A stretch of 64,000 bases of DNA from an uncultured Parabacteroides sp. (GCA_900552465.1 URZO01000008.1:33798-97797); one strand, 5' to 3'; shown: positions 41,797-51,028, counted from the stretch's first letter. Program-made: numbers and translations. Notes: generated by a model from the letters alone, not told the origin.

Positions 41797-41804
41797 TAGT
41801 TTTG
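41797..41804 (+). promoter_or_regulatory. Promoter -7 box of the AraC regulator gene
   Basis: TAGTTTTG is an exact TAnnTTTG match, 29 nt before the start at 41834. Confidence 0.55.
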
Positions 41805-41833
41805 CCACTGACAAATAATTATCAAAGAAAAGC

Positions 41834-42514
41834 ATGGAGAACACTCAGCTACAACTTTCTGCCGGTTTTATAAGCATCAACATCGCAATAAGCCTTATTT
41901 GCGGTGTGTTGCTCTTGTTACGTCACCGGCAAGAAGCGGACGCCCGGAAGGTCTTAATTGCTATCTGCCTGATAAACTGTGTAATCGACATACTCAGTGC
42001 TTACTGGTCCTTCTTCACAGGTCCCGGCTATTCCATTTCTTACTCTTTGCTGATCCTTTATGCCACTCTCCATGAACTTTCCCCACACGAAAGAGATACA
42101 CCCAAAATAACAGACACAGACAGCGAAGAAAGAATAAAAGAAATTCCTTCCCATGAACCGGAACAGAAGATTTCCAACCCGTTGTGGTTACGGATCGAAA
42201 AAGCCATGATTGAAAGCGAGTTATGGCGAAATCCCGATCTGACAGCTTCCATGATGACAAACAAGATGCATACGAACCGTACCTCATTCTCAAATGCAAT
42301 CAGAGACGGGGGATATGATAACTTTTATGATTATCTGGCCCATTACAGGATAGACGCTTTTTGCAAGAAGGCCGAATCGGAATATATCGTGAACATCCAG
42401 GATGCTTTTTTTGAAGTCGGCTACAAGGCCCGTACCACAGCCTTCAGCCAATTCAAGAAAATCAAAGGAATGTCGCCAAGCGAATATGTCAAACTAAAAA
42501 GCCCGAAATTGTAA
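41834..42514 (+). CDS. AraC family regulator with membrane segments
   Basis: The 226-residue product has two hydrophobic segments near the N-terminus (ISLICGVLLLLRH, VLIAICLINCVIDILSAY) and a C-terminal AraC-type domain (DLTASMMTNKMHTNRTSFSN, then DAFFEVGYKARTTAFSQFKK). It is probably a membrane-tethered transcription regulator of the fimbrial genes that follow. Such short AraC proteins next to fimbriae are common in Bacteroidales. A promoter box precedes it. Confidence 0.85.
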   Translation: MENTQLQLSAGFISINIAISLICGVLLLLRHRQEADARKVLIAICLINCVIDILSAYWSFFTGPGYSISYSLLILYATLHELSPHERDTPKITDTDSEERIKEIPSHEPEQKISNPLWLRIEKAMIESELWRNPDLTASMMTNKMHTNRTSFSNAIRDGGYDNFYDYLAHYRIDAFCKKAESEYIVNIQDAFFEVGYKARTTAFSQFKKIKGMSPSEYVKLKSPKL

Positions 42515-42657
42515 TGATCGAACAAATTATGCATTACAGGAACACCGGCGAGCTGAAATTTTGTTTTATCAGAACACAGCTTCCAACGCAAATATATTCC
42601 TTTGTGACAGTTCAACAATCAAATGATTATCAAGCGGAACAGTATTATAGGGATGAA

Positions 42658-43374
42658 ATGACAAAACGATTAAAACAAATTGGATTATGGTTGTTACTTT
42701 GTCTAACCTGCATCGATCTGATTCATGCACAGGCGAAACCGGACACAACTCTCCGGTCTGGAACCGGAATACAGCCACGTTTCCAATTAAAAACGAATTT
42801 ACTCTATCTGGCCGCCCTCATGCTGAACCTGGAAGGAGAATATTATATAGGGAAAAGTTTCTCAGTGAATATGGAAAGCCAGTTTGCCTGGTGGAGCATT
42901 CCCAAAAAACATGATTACTACCGGATCTTCACGTTGAGTCCGGAAATCCGGTACTGGATAAAGGCCCGGAGACCTTTACAAGGCCATTTTATCGGGGCTT
43001 TCGGAGGGATAGGACTCTACGACTTAATGGCCGGACCGCCACGAGGCTTGCAAGGTGAGTTGATTGCATACGGGTTGACCTACGGATTCTGTTTCCGGCT
43101 GACAAAAAGACTGAATATGGAAATAGCAGTCAGTGCCGGCTATGCGAGTACGACATACGACCAATATTATCCGGATGAAGGATGTTATGTGTATGAAATG
43201 ACGAAACGGAAAACATACATTGGGCCTACCAAACTAAAGGTTTCACTCGTATGGCCTTTGACATACAGGTTTGCGAAAAAGAGAAGGAACAATGCGCGAA
43301 AAAAGAAGGTCGATATGGCTACTGATATTACTCTTGATACTGATGGGATGCGAACGAAACAAACTGTGTTATGA
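42658..43374 (+). CDS. DUF3575 family outer membrane protein
   Basis: The start is the ATG at 42658 (MTKRLKQIGLWLLLCLTCID), which gives a signal peptide ending near IHAQ; the longer frame lacks one. The 238-residue product matches DUF3575, a Bacteroidetes outer-membrane beta-barrel family (KTNLLYLAALMLNLEGEYYI, SVNMESQFAWWS) often beside fimbrial genes. Its end overlaps the next gene by 83 bp, an unusually long overlap, and the last 30 residues are basic and unlike the family, so the natural stop may have been lost. Confidence 0.8.
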   Translation: MTKRLKQIGLWLLLCLTCIDLIHAQAKPDTTLRSGTGIQPRFQLKTNLLYLAALMLNLEGEYYIGKSFSVNMESQFAWWSIPKKHDYYRIFTLSPEIRYWIKARRPLQGHFIGAFGGIGLYDLMAGPPRGLQGELIAYGLTYGFCFRLTKRLNMEIAVSAGYASTTYDQYYPDEGCYVYEMTKRKTYIGPTKLKVSLVWPLTYRFAKKRRNNARKKKVDMATDITLDTDGMRTKQTVL

Positions 43375-44317
43375 TCACCCCCACGGAAATCTGAGTGTAC
43401 TGATGGACTGGAGCCTCTTACCGCCGGGAATGAAAAAACCGGAGGGGGTCAGGATCACCTTCTACGACAAAGACACCGGAGAGGAACACACCTACTATCG
43501 GGATACGGAAGGAGGGAAAGTCTCGGTAAGGGACGGCCTTTTTGATTTAATAGTGTATAACAGCGATACGGAAATGATGGAGTTTAAAGGAACAGATAAG
43601 TTTGAGACAGCCGGGGCATATCTGCTCGACAGGGAAAGGACAGTTAGTACGAACTTCCCCAAAGGAAGCAAAGGCAACGGTGTCTATTACCTGCCGGGAG
43701 GTATAGCCAACGAACATACGCGTAACGAAACATTCGTCACACAGCCGGACGAACTGTTTGTCGCCTATTCGGGAGAAGTGGAAGTACTTCCGGAAGATGT
43801 CCAGCAACTGGACACGATTTATGTAGCTCCTGAAAACAAGGTGATGCGTATAAGATTCAGAGCACATGTCGAAGGGTTGAAATATGCCCGTCAGTGCAGG
43901 GCCTCCCTTTCGGGTGTAGCACGTTCGATCAGGTTAAGCACAGCAACGGCAGACAGCCGGCAACCGGCAACCTTGTTTTTCGATATGGACAAGCAAGACT
44001 CTACTTTATGCGTAAAGACAATGCGGGCATTCGGTATGGCCAGGTCGACCGGACAAACATCCGCATCACAACAGATACAACACATATTGGCTCTGGAGTT
44101 TATTTTGATAAACAACGAACTGAAGAACTTTGAGTTCGACGTGGAGCCTCAGATCGACTACTCCGCCATAGGCCCCGGAAAAGAGTTGCTGATCGAAGTG
44201 GACAACATAAAACTGCCCGAAGTAAAACCTTCCGGTGGCGGTGGAGGCTTCGATGCCAGTATGAACGAATGGGGGGATGTGATCGAAGTACCTATAGAAG
44301 GAAACATAACACCATAA
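43292..44317 (+). CDS. DUF5119/FimB-Mfa2-like fimbrial lipoprotein
   Basis: I use the ATG at 43292 because GAGAAGGA lies 4-11 nt before it and the product begins MREKRRSIWLLILLLILMGC with a lipobox. The 341-residue protein resembles DUF5119 proteins, related to fimbrial anchor/tip subunits of the Mfa2/FimB type: HGNLSVLMDWSLLPPGM near the start and a two-domain beta layout. It probably anchors or regulates the length of the fimbria built by the fimbrillin downstream. It overlaps the DUF3575 gene by 83 bp. The last part is Gly-rich (PSGGGGGF). Confidence 0.78.
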   Translation: MREKRRSIWLLILLLILMGCERNKLCYDHPHGNLSVLMDWSLLPPGMKKPEGVRITFYDKDTGEEHTYYRDTEGGKVSVRDGLFDLIVYNSDTEMMEFKGTDKFETAGAYLLDRERTVSTNFPKGSKGNGVYYLPGGIANEHTRNETFVTQPDELFVAYSGEVEVLPEDVQQLDTIYVAPENKVMRIRFRAHVEGLKYARQCRASLSGVARSIRLSTATADSRQPATLFFDMDKQDSTLCVKTMRAFGMARSTGQTSASQQIQHILALEFILINNELKNFEFDVEPQIDYSAIGPGKELLIEVDNIKLPEVKPSGGGGGFDASMNEWGDVIEVPIEGNITP

Positions 44318-44446
44318 AAACAATTAAGCAAGAAAAGAAACAGGAGAACCATGCATTTAGGGTAAAACGGATCGAAGAAGAGTAAGTCCATTACCAAAAG
44401 ACTATTTAATGATTCAATTTTAACAACAAAAAAACAATTCAAGAAA

Positions 44447-45484
44447 ATGAAAAGCATTTTTAAATTCGCTGTGCTGGGTGCGATAGTACTCACGAGCTGT
44501 ACAAAAGACGAGATTGTTAACCAAAGTACTAATCTGGCCGTATCGTTTGACACATATGTTGCCAAGGCTACAAAAGCAGCTCCTATTACAGGGACTTCAT
44601 TTGTTGCCGGTTCAACAATGGGTGTTTATGCCTATAATACAGAGGCTGCAGACTGGAGTGGAACCAATATAGACGCTATTGTTAAGAAGCCGCTTATTAA
44701 CGAAAAAGTGACAAAAGAAGATAGTAAGTGGACATACACGAACACGGCTTACTACGTTAAAAATGAAAAAATCAGCTTTTTAGCATATGCTCCTTATATG
44801 GAGAGCGTCCAGTTTGCAGACGGGAAACTGGAGCACCAAGTTTCCACAGCCCTTTCCGATCAGAAAGACCTGATGATTGCTGTACCCGTAACAAATAAAA
44901 CATGGGATGGAAATACGGCTACGACACCAGAGAAAATCACCTTTGCTTTCAAACACGCTCTCTCACAGGTGAAATTCAAAGCAAAGCTGAAAGAAGCCTA
45001 TACAGACTATACTATTAAGGTCAACAGTATTACACTGAAAGCTATCCAAAACATAGGAAAAGTTTCTTTAACAGCTTCTGATATCAACTGGTCCGATCTT
45101 TCCGGAAGTCAAAACTACACGATGACATTCGCAACCAATACAATCAACAATACGGCTGCTACAGAGCTGACAGCCGAAGGAGGAAACGGCGACGTGTTTA
45201 TGCTTTTACCCCAGACATTGTCAAATGTCACCTTTACATTCAACATCACGGCAACTCCGACTACAGAAGCTGCAAATGCAGGAAAAGTCGAAAAGACCAG
45301 AAACTTTGATGTAATCGTTTCAAGTGGGACTTGGGCTGCAAGTAATATCTATGCCTATACGGCTACATTAACAATGGACTTTGATGCCCCAGCCATTGAA
45401 TTCGGCGAACCGACTATTACCGAATGGTCAGGTGAAACCGGAACAGAGATCAATAATGATCCGACACCTGCTCCTGAAGGATAA
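44447..45484 (+). CDS. Fimbrillin family (Mfa-like) lipoprotein
   Basis: The 345-residue product begins with MKSIFKFAVLGAIVLTSC, a lipoprotein signal typical of fimbrillins that are transported as lipoproteins and polymerised after Rgp-type processing. The mature part has fimbrillin-family features: AAPITGTSFVAGSTMGVYAY, a KISFLAYAPY block and FAFKHALSQVKFKA. It follows the DUF5119 gene by 129 bp and is likely the main stalk subunit. Its C-terminus ends with EWSGETGTEINNDPTPAPEG. It lies convergent to the heparinase gene. Confidence 0.85.
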   Translation: MKSIFKFAVLGAIVLTSCTKDEIVNQSTNLAVSFDTYVAKATKAAPITGTSFVAGSTMGVYAYNTEAADWSGTNIDAIVKKPLINEKVTKEDSKWTYTNTAYYVKNEKISFLAYAPYMESVQFADGKLEHQVSTALSDQKDLMIAVPVTNKTWDGNTATTPEKITFAFKHALSQVKFKAKLKEAYTDYTIKVNSITLKAIQNIGKVSLTASDINWSDLSGSQNYTMTFATNTINNTAATELTAEGGNGDVFMLLPQTLSNVTFTFNITATPTTEAANAGKVEKTRNFDVIVSSGTWAASNIYAYTATLTMDFDAPAIEFGEPTITEWSGETGTEINNDPTPAPEG

Positions 45485-45496
45485 AACACTGGTCCA

Positions 45497-45523
45497 TCCC
45501 GATGAGAGTTCATTTCATCGGGA
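45497..45523. terminator. Hairpin between convergent fimbrillin and heparinase genes
   Basis: TCCCGATGA (45497-45505) pairs with TCATCGGGA (45515-45523) over a 9 nt loop. It overlaps the heparinase stop codon; there is no strong T-tract. Confidence 0.45.
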
Positions 45524-47336
45524 CAAACCGTACTTTCAGCGTCTCCTTCTGGCCGGCTTTCAGGTCGGCATCGAAAATGATGCGGACGGAGCCTGGATTC
45601 GGGGCGTCGTAGCTGTGTGACGGGACATTATCGATCACTGAGAAAGAAGCGGAAGAAGGACTGTCAAGAACCAAATGCAGTTTTTTCCCTTCTTTCGTCA
45701 GTTCCATCGTGTGGGCATCGAGCTGTTTCGGAGTGGCGGATGTCACCATCGTCCACCGGACAGAGGCCGGCTTACCGGCAGCTTGTACGCGATCCGTCAC
45801 CTGCAAATATTGCTCCTTGATTAGGACCACCTCGCGGGTAGCTTTTTTCAGATCATCCCCGAACAGGGAGGTCATATCCAGGTTGGCCCCTAACTTAGCA
45901 TCTTTCGTATAGGTTGCCAGGAAAGGGACCATTCCTTTTACCTGATGTTTCCCGCCGTTTACCGTCAGCGTGTTATGGGCAAAGTTGTTATAGCGGAACA
46001 CATCCCAGCGCTGTCCGTCCTGATTGCTGTTCCAGAGGCGTACGTTCTCCTTCTCAAGCGAATAGTATTCCTGCATTCCCAGATCCTGTGCCCAGCGTAC
46101 CCCCGAAGCCTCAAACACAAATGAGCCGGCATCCATGTGGGCATGGTTGGCAGAAGCCGTACCACCCTTGATCCCGACATAAAAACCTTCTCCTTCATTC
46201 CATCCGGTACGGATCAGGGCTACAGGCACTTTTCCATGTCCGATCCATATTTTAGATGCAGGCGGCGTAACCTCTTCCATGTTGAAACGCGATCCGTAGA
46301 TCAGTATGATAGGCAGGAAACGTTCTTCCTCGGCCGTGAAATGAGTATCTCCACGTGTCAGGAATATCTTTTCGTTCCATAGCAAAGATGGATCGTTCAG
46401 CTTGGATGCATACCAGAACATTGCCGGAAAAGACTGGGTCGTCTCACGCGCATCGCTGAAATTGAAGGCGAGGCCGGTCGTACCTGCCATATACTGCATA
46501 AAACGGGCGGATGGCATAAATCCTTCGGCAACACTCAACCCGCCGTCCGAGCCGAGGGCCGACTCCAGCGCCGCGATCAGCATGGCGTTGAAGCTCGTAC
46601 CGTATCCCCAGTAATTATATCCTTCCGGATAATTGCCGTCGGGAGCATACACCTTCATAGACAGGGGAACGGACGACATGGCCTGTTCGATAATCCCTGT
46701 CGCCTCCTTTGTATCCGATTCCAAAAGGGCAAGGGCGCCATACACCAGTCCGGTGTTGCAAACCTGGTTCCAGTTGTGTTCGGCTTTCAGGAACCAGTTA
46801 TATTGTTCCTCGTTCGACGGAGCGAAACCTTTCTGAAGGATCGCTTCACGCGCCAGAGCCTTCGTTCCGGGCGACAACCGGTCATACAGCCAGTCGTAAC
46901 CGATAGCAACCGCCATCGTCATCTCGCCTACATCCAGAAAGTGTGACGGGTTCCAATCGCTGAACGAGCAGACGGATACGATCTCCTGTTCGGCACGCAG
47001 CCGGTATTTGTCTTCACCCGTCATCCGGTACACAAACGAAAGGTCGAAAATACGCTTCAAGGCCTCCCGGGAGACAGCCAGCAGACGCCGTCCTTCTTTC
47101 TTATAAGTAAGTGTAGGTTTGATCATCAGCCGGTCGGCTTCCCCGACGATCTGGTTATATACGCGCTGCATTTCCGGATTTCCCGCCAGGCTTTTCCGTA
47201 TATCCAGCTCCTCACCCTGTTTCATCAACAGGCGTGGATGGTTCTCTACACGGCTATAATCGAATGTCTGGGCGGCGAGGTGTGCCCCCACACAAAAAAA
47301 CAAACAAATCACTATAAGAAGTCGTATTTTATTCAT
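45510..47336 (-). CDS. Heparinase II/III-like polysaccharide lyase
   Basis: The 608-residue product has a signal peptide (cleavage near LAAQ), an alpha-toroid N-terminal domain (NWNQVCNTGLVYGALAL, YPEGYNYWGYGTSFNA) and a C-terminal beta domain with SANHAHMDAGSFVFEA, the His-containing motif of heparinase II/III-type lyases (PL12/15/17/21-like). It should cleave an acidic polysaccharide in the periplasm; the exact substrate is unclear. No SusC/D or sulfatase genes are adjacent. Upstream are a TATCTTTG promoter box and two 20 bp tandem repeats that look like an activator site. Confidence 0.88.
   Translation of the reverse strand: MNKIRLLIVICLFFCVGAHLAAQTFDYSRVENHPRLLMKQGEELDIRKSLAGNPEMQRVYNQIVGEADRLMIKPTLTYKKEGRRLLAVSREALKRIFDLSFVYRMTGEDKYRLRAEQEIVSVCSFSDWNPSHFLDVGEMTMAVAIGYDWLYDRLSPGTKALAREAILQKGFAPSNEEQYNWFLKAEHNWNQVCNTGLVYGALALLESDTKEATGIIEQAMSSVPLSMKVYAPDGNYPEGYNYWGYGTSFNAMLIAALESALGSDGGLSVAEGFMPSARFMQYMAGTTGLAFNFSDARETTQSFPAMFWYASKLNDPSLLWNEKIFLTRGDTHFTAEEERFLPIILIYGSRFNMEEVTPPASKIWIGHGKVPVALIRTGWNEGEGFYVGIKGGTASANHAHMDAGSFVFEASGVRWAQDLGMQEYYSLEKENVRLWNSNQDGQRWDVFRYNNFAHNTLTVNGGKHQVKGMVPFLATYTKDAKLGANLDMTSLFGDDLKKATREVVLIKEQYLQVTDRVQAAGKPASVRWTMVTSATPKQLDAHTMELTKEGKKLHLVLDSPSSASFSVIDNVPSHSYDAPNPGSVRIIFDADLKAGQKETLKVRFVPMK
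45519..45577 (+). repeat. Right copy of a 59 bp direct repeat flanking the fimbrial module
   Basis: It lies in the 3' end of the intact heparinase gene and is 55 of 59 identical to 39469-39527. Confidence 0.8.
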
Positions 47337-47359
47337 GGCCTTAAAATATTAGTTATGGA

Positions 47360-47367
47360 CAAAGATA
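47360..47367 (-). promoter_or_regulatory. Promoter -7 box of the heparinase gene
   Basis: The minus strand reads TATCTTTG, an exact TAnnTTTG match, 24 nt before the start codon. Confidence 0.65.
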
Positions 47368-47380
47368 AAAATAAAATCAT

Positions 47381-47420
47381 CATTTTGACATTTATACGAT
47401 CATTTTGACATTTATACGAT
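47381..47420. promoter_or_regulatory. Two perfect 20 bp tandem repeats upstream of the heparinase promoter
   Basis: CATTTTGACATTTATACGAT occurs at 47381-47400 and 47401-47420. The pair lies 14-53 bp upstream of the -7 box, where activators bind, and the 20 bp period places both on one face of the helix. It suggests a response-regulator or AraC-type binding site. Confidence 0.65.
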
Positions 47421-47569
47421 CGTTATGGTTTTACCGGTTCATACTTATGATTAGCCAAAACCATAACTATGAACCGCCCAAGCGGACGGGAAATACCAAG
47501 AGTGGAGGTATCACAGCCAATCTCCCAAAAAGAACCGATCTTTATGTTGCACGTTTGAAATATAAGACT

Positions 47570-47577
47570 TATCTTTG
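47570..47577 (+). promoter_or_regulatory. Promoter before the 34-codon ORF and carB
   Basis: TATCTTTG is an exact -7 match; GTTG at 47546-47549 lies 20 bp upstream as a partial -33 box. Confidence 0.6.
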
Positions 47578-47601
47578 CCGAAATTTTGAAGATAGAGGTT
47601 C

Positions 47602-47706
47602 ATGGTACAGAAAGCACATAAGGACAATCCTGCTTACTTTTCCGGTTACATGTCGGACAATGAAGCTCATTTCTTCATTTCTAAGGATTATCGTTTGGTG
47701 ATATAA
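47602..47706 (+). CDS. 34-residue small protein or leader peptide before carB
   Basis: The ATG at 47602 follows GATAGAGG with a short gap and lies 25 nt after the promoter box. The product begins MVQKAHKDNPAYFSGYMSD and ends HFFISKDYRLVI. It is a balanced soluble sequence without a signal, and the frame ends 1 nt before a strong terminator stem. I know no family for it. It is either a stand-alone small protein or a leader peptide in an attenuator controlling carB, since no promoter box was seen between the terminator and carB. Confidence 0.6.
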   Translation: MVQKAHKDNPAYFSGYMSDNEAHFFISKDYRLVI

Positions 47707-47707
47707 G

Positions 47708-47741
47708 ATGCGTTAGTTATTTTTACTAACGCATTTTTTTT
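47708..47741 (+). terminator. Rho-independent terminator or attenuator before carB
   Basis: A perfect 10 bp stem (ATGCGTTAGT / ACTAACGCAT) with a 7 nt loop is followed by eight T. It lies 69 bp before the carB start. Confidence 0.85.
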
Positions 47742-47809
47742 GCGCCTCATAATCTGACAAGGCGGTATAACATTCTATAAAATCAATAAATTAAACAACC
47801 CAAATTACT

Positions 47810-50800
47810 ATGTCGAAAAGTGGTATCAAAAAGGTGATTGTTCTGGGCTCGGGTGCCCTGAAAATCGGACAGGCCGGCGAGTTTGACTACTCCGGTTCAC
47901 AAGCATTGAAAGCGCTGAAGGAAGAAGGAATCAGCACAGTATTGCTCAATCCGAACATTGCAACTATTCAAACATCGGAAGGGGTGGCCGATAAGGTGTA
48001 TTTCCTGCCTATCACTCCTTACTTTGTTGAAGAAGTTATCAAAAAAGAACAACCGGACGGTATCCTGCTGGCTTTCGGCGGACAGACTGCCCTGAACTGC
48101 GGAACTGAACTGTACACCAGCGGAACGCTGGCCAAATACGGAGTAAAAGTACTGGGTACTTCCGTAGAGGCCATTATGTACACGGAAGACCGCGACCTCT
48201 TTGTTAAGAAACTCGACGAGATAGAAGTAAAGACTCCTATCAGCCAGGCTTGCGAAAACCTGGAAGACGTAGTAAAGGCAGCCTACAAGATCGGTTTTCC
48301 GGTCATGATCCGTTCGGCTTATGCCTTGGGCGGCATGGGTAGCGGTATCTGTAAAGACGAAGCGGAACTGCGCACGCTTGCAGAAAGCGCTTTCGCCTAC
48401 TCTCCGCAGGTATTGGTGGAAGAATCGCTGAAGGGCTGGAAGGAAATCGAGTTCGAAGTGATCCGTGACAAGAACGACCATTGCTTCACGGTGGTAAGCA
48501 TGGAAAACGTCGATCCGCTGGGTGTGCATACCGGTGAAAGTATCGTGGTTGCTCCGACCTGCTCGCTGACCGAGAAGGAACTGGATCTGCTGAAAGAACT
48601 TTCGACGAAGACAATCCGCCACTTGGGTATCGTCGGCGAATGTAACATCCAATATGCTTTCAACTCCGATACATTCGACTATCGTGTGATCGAGGTGAAC
48701 GCCCGTCTGAGCCGCTCTTCGGCACTGGCATCCAAGGCAAGCGGTTATCCGTTAGCGTTCGTAGCTGCCAAGTTGGCATTGGGTTACAGCCTTGACGAAA
48801 TCGGCGAAATGGGTACACCGAACTCTGCCTATAAAGCTCCGGAAGTCGATTATATGATCGTGAAGATCCCGCGTTGGGACTTGACGAAGTTCGTAGGTGT
48901 CAGCCGCCAGATCGGTTCGAGCATGAAGTCGGTAGGCGAGATCATGTCGATCGGTAAGAGCTTCGAAGAGATCATGCAGAAGGGTCTGCGTATGATCGGA
49001 CAGGGAATGCACGGTTTCGTGGGTAACAACGACATCACATTCGACAACCTGGACGACGCACTGGCCAACCCGACCGACCTGCGTATCTTCGCCGTTGCCA
49101 AGGCACTGGAAGAAGGTTACACGGTAGAACGCATCCACGAACTGTCCAAGATCACGATGTGGTTCCTGAACGGCTTGAAGAATATTGTGGACTATACGAA
49201 AGTATTGTCTTCCTATAATAAGATCGAAGACCTGCCCGAAGAGGTACTGAAAGAAGCGAAACGCCTGGGCTTCTCCGACTTCCAGATCGCCCGTTATGTG
49301 GAGCATCCGGAAGGCAATATGGAAAAAGAAAACATCCGCGTGCGCAACCTGCGTAAGAAGATGGGCATCCTGCCGAGCGTGAAACGTATCAACACGATCG
49401 CTTCCGAACATCCGGAACTGACCAACTACCTGTATATGACATACGACGGTAGCGAACACGACATCGCTTACTATCCAAACGACAAGAGCGTCGTTATCTT
49501 AGGTTCGGGTGCATACCGTATCGGTTCGTCCGTAGAGTTCGACTGGTGTTCGGTTAATGCGGCACAGACGGCTCGCAAGCTGGGTTACAAGTCCATCATG
49601 ATCAACTATAACCCGGAAACGGTTTCAACGGACTACGACATGTGCGACCGCCTGTACTTCGACGAACTCTCGTTCGAACGCGTACTCGACGTGATGGACC
49701 TGGAACTTCCGAAAGGCGTAATCGTATCGGTTGGCGGCCAGATTCCGAACAACCTTGCCATGAAGCTGCACCGTCAGAACGTGCCTGTCCTGGGAACTTC
49801 CCCGCTGTCGATCGACCGTGCTGAAAACCGCCACAAGTTCTCCGCTATGCTCGATACGCTGGGTATCGACCAGCCGCGTTGGGCCGAGCTGACCAGCATG
49901 GAAGAGATCGACGCCTTCATCGAAAAAGTGGGCTTCCCGATCCTGATCCGTCCGTCTTATGTCTTGTCAGGTGCTGCCATGAACGTATGCCACAGCAAGG
50001 AACAGATGATTGAATTCCTGGATCTGGCAGCCAAGGTATCGAAAGAATATCCGGTTGTCGTTTCCGAATTCCTGCAGGGAGCGAAAGAAATCGAATTCGA
50101 TGCGGTAGCCATGAATGGCGAAGTGGTCGAGTATGCGATCTCCGAACATATCGAGTTTGCCGGTGTTCACTCCGGTGACGCGACACTGGTATTCCCGGCC
50201 CAGAAGATTTACTTCGAGACAGCCCGCCGTATCAAGAAAGTCAGCAAGATGATCGCAAAAGAACTGAACATCAGCGGACCGTTCAACATCCAATTCCTGG
50301 CAAAGAACAACGATGTGAAGGTTATCGAATGTAACCTGCGTGCATCCCGCAGCTTCCCGTTCGTATCGAAGGTGCTGAAACGCAACTTTATCGAAACGGC
50401 AACCCGTATCATGCTGGATGCTCCATATACCAAACCGGACAAGAGCGCATTCGACATCGACTGGATCGGCGTCAAGGCATCTCAGTTCTCATTCGCCCGT
50501 CTGCACAAGGCTGACCCTGTATTGGGCGTGGATATGAGTTCTACCGGTGAAGTAGGTTGCATCGGCGACGACTTCGACGAAGCATTGCTTTCCGCTATGA
50601 TGGCTGTCGGCAACAAGATCCCGCAAAAGAACGTACTCGTTTCTTCAGGAGCCGCTAAGAGCAAAGCCGAACTGCTGGAACCGTGCCACATGCTGGCAGC
50701 CAAAGGCTATCATATCTATGGTACGGACGGAACAGCTAAATTCCTGAACGAAAACGGCATCCCTGCAACTGCAGTCTGCTGGCCGGATGAACAGGGCGAC

Positions 50801-51028
50801 CTGAACATCATGGACATGTTCAGCCAGCATGTGTTCGAACTGGTTGTAAACATCCCGAAGGATCACAGCAAGCGCGAACTGACCAATGGTTATAAGATCC
50901 GTCGTGCTGCGATCGATCACAACATCCCGTTGATCACCAACGCCCGTCTGGCAAGCGCCTTCATCGGAGCTTTCTGCAATATGGGAGAAAAAGACATCCA
51001 GATTAAGAGCTGGCAGGAATACAAATAA
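47810..51028 (+). CDS. carB: Carbamoyl-phosphate synthase large subunit
   Basis: The 1072-residue product is full length for the large subunit, which makes carbamoyl phosphate from bicarbonate, ammonia and two ATP for pyrimidine and arginine synthesis. Both homologous ATP-grasp halves are visible (VIVLGSGALKIGQAGEFDYS at the start; VVILGSGAYRIGSSVEFDWC in the second half) with GGQTALNCG and ECNLRASRSFPFVSKV, then an MGS-like allosteric domain. The small subunit gene carA is not next to it here. Codon use is strongly biased, as in well-expressed genes. A terminator follows. Confidence 0.97.
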   Translation: MSKSGIKKVIVLGSGALKIGQAGEFDYSGSQALKALKEEGISTVLLNPNIATIQTSEGVADKVYFLPITPYFVEEVIKKEQPDGILLAFGGQTALNCGTELYTSGTLAKYGVKVLGTSVEAIMYTEDRDLFVKKLDEIEVKTPISQACENLEDVVKAAYKIGFPVMIRSAYALGGMGSGICKDEAELRTLAESAFAYSPQVLVEESLKGWKEIEFEVIRDKNDHCFTVVSMENVDPLGVHTGESIVVAPTCSLTEKELDLLKELSTKTIRHLGIVGECNIQYAFNSDTFDYRVIEVNARLSRSSALASKASGYPLAFVAAKLALGYSLDEIGEMGTPNSAYKAPEVDYMIVKIPRWDLTKFVGVSRQIGSSMKSVGEIMSIGKSFEEIMQKGLRMIGQGMHGFVGNNDITFDNLDDALANPTDLRIFAVAKALEEGYTVERIHELSKITMWFLNGLKNIVDYTKVLSSYNKIEDLPEEVLKEAKRLGFSDFQIARYVEHPEGNMEKENIRVRNLRKKMGILPSVKRINTIASEHPELTNYLYMTYDGSEHDIAYYPNDKSVVILGSGAYRIGSSVEFDWCSVNAAQTARKLGYKSIMINYNPETVSTDYDMCDRLYFDELSFERVLDVMDLELPKGVIVSVGGQIPNNLAMKLHRQNVPVLGTSPLSIDRAENRHKFSAMLDTLGIDQPRWAELTSMEEIDAFIEKVGFPILIRPSYVLSGAAMNVCHSKEQMIEFLDLAAKVSKEYPVVVSEFLQGAKEIEFDAVAMNGEVVEYAISEHIEFAGVHSGDATLVFPAQKIYFETARRIKKVSKMIAKELNISGPFNIQFLAKNNDVKVIECNLRASRSFPFVSKVLKRNFIETATRIMLDAPYTKPDKSAFDIDWIGVKASQFSFARLHKADPVLGVDMSSTGEVGCIGDDFDEALLSAMMAVGNKIPQKNVLVSSGAAKSKAELLEPCHMLAAKGYHIYGTDGTAKFLNENGIPATAVCWPDEQGDLNIMDMFSQHVFELVVNIPKDHSKRELTNGYKIRRAAIDHNIPLITNARLASAFIGAFCNMGEKDIQIKSWQEYK

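Noticed and set aside
47405..47701. 98-codon frame upstream of carB
   Set aside because: It runs from the tandem repeats across the promoter and in a different frame over the better supported 34-codon ORF; composition is not protein-like.
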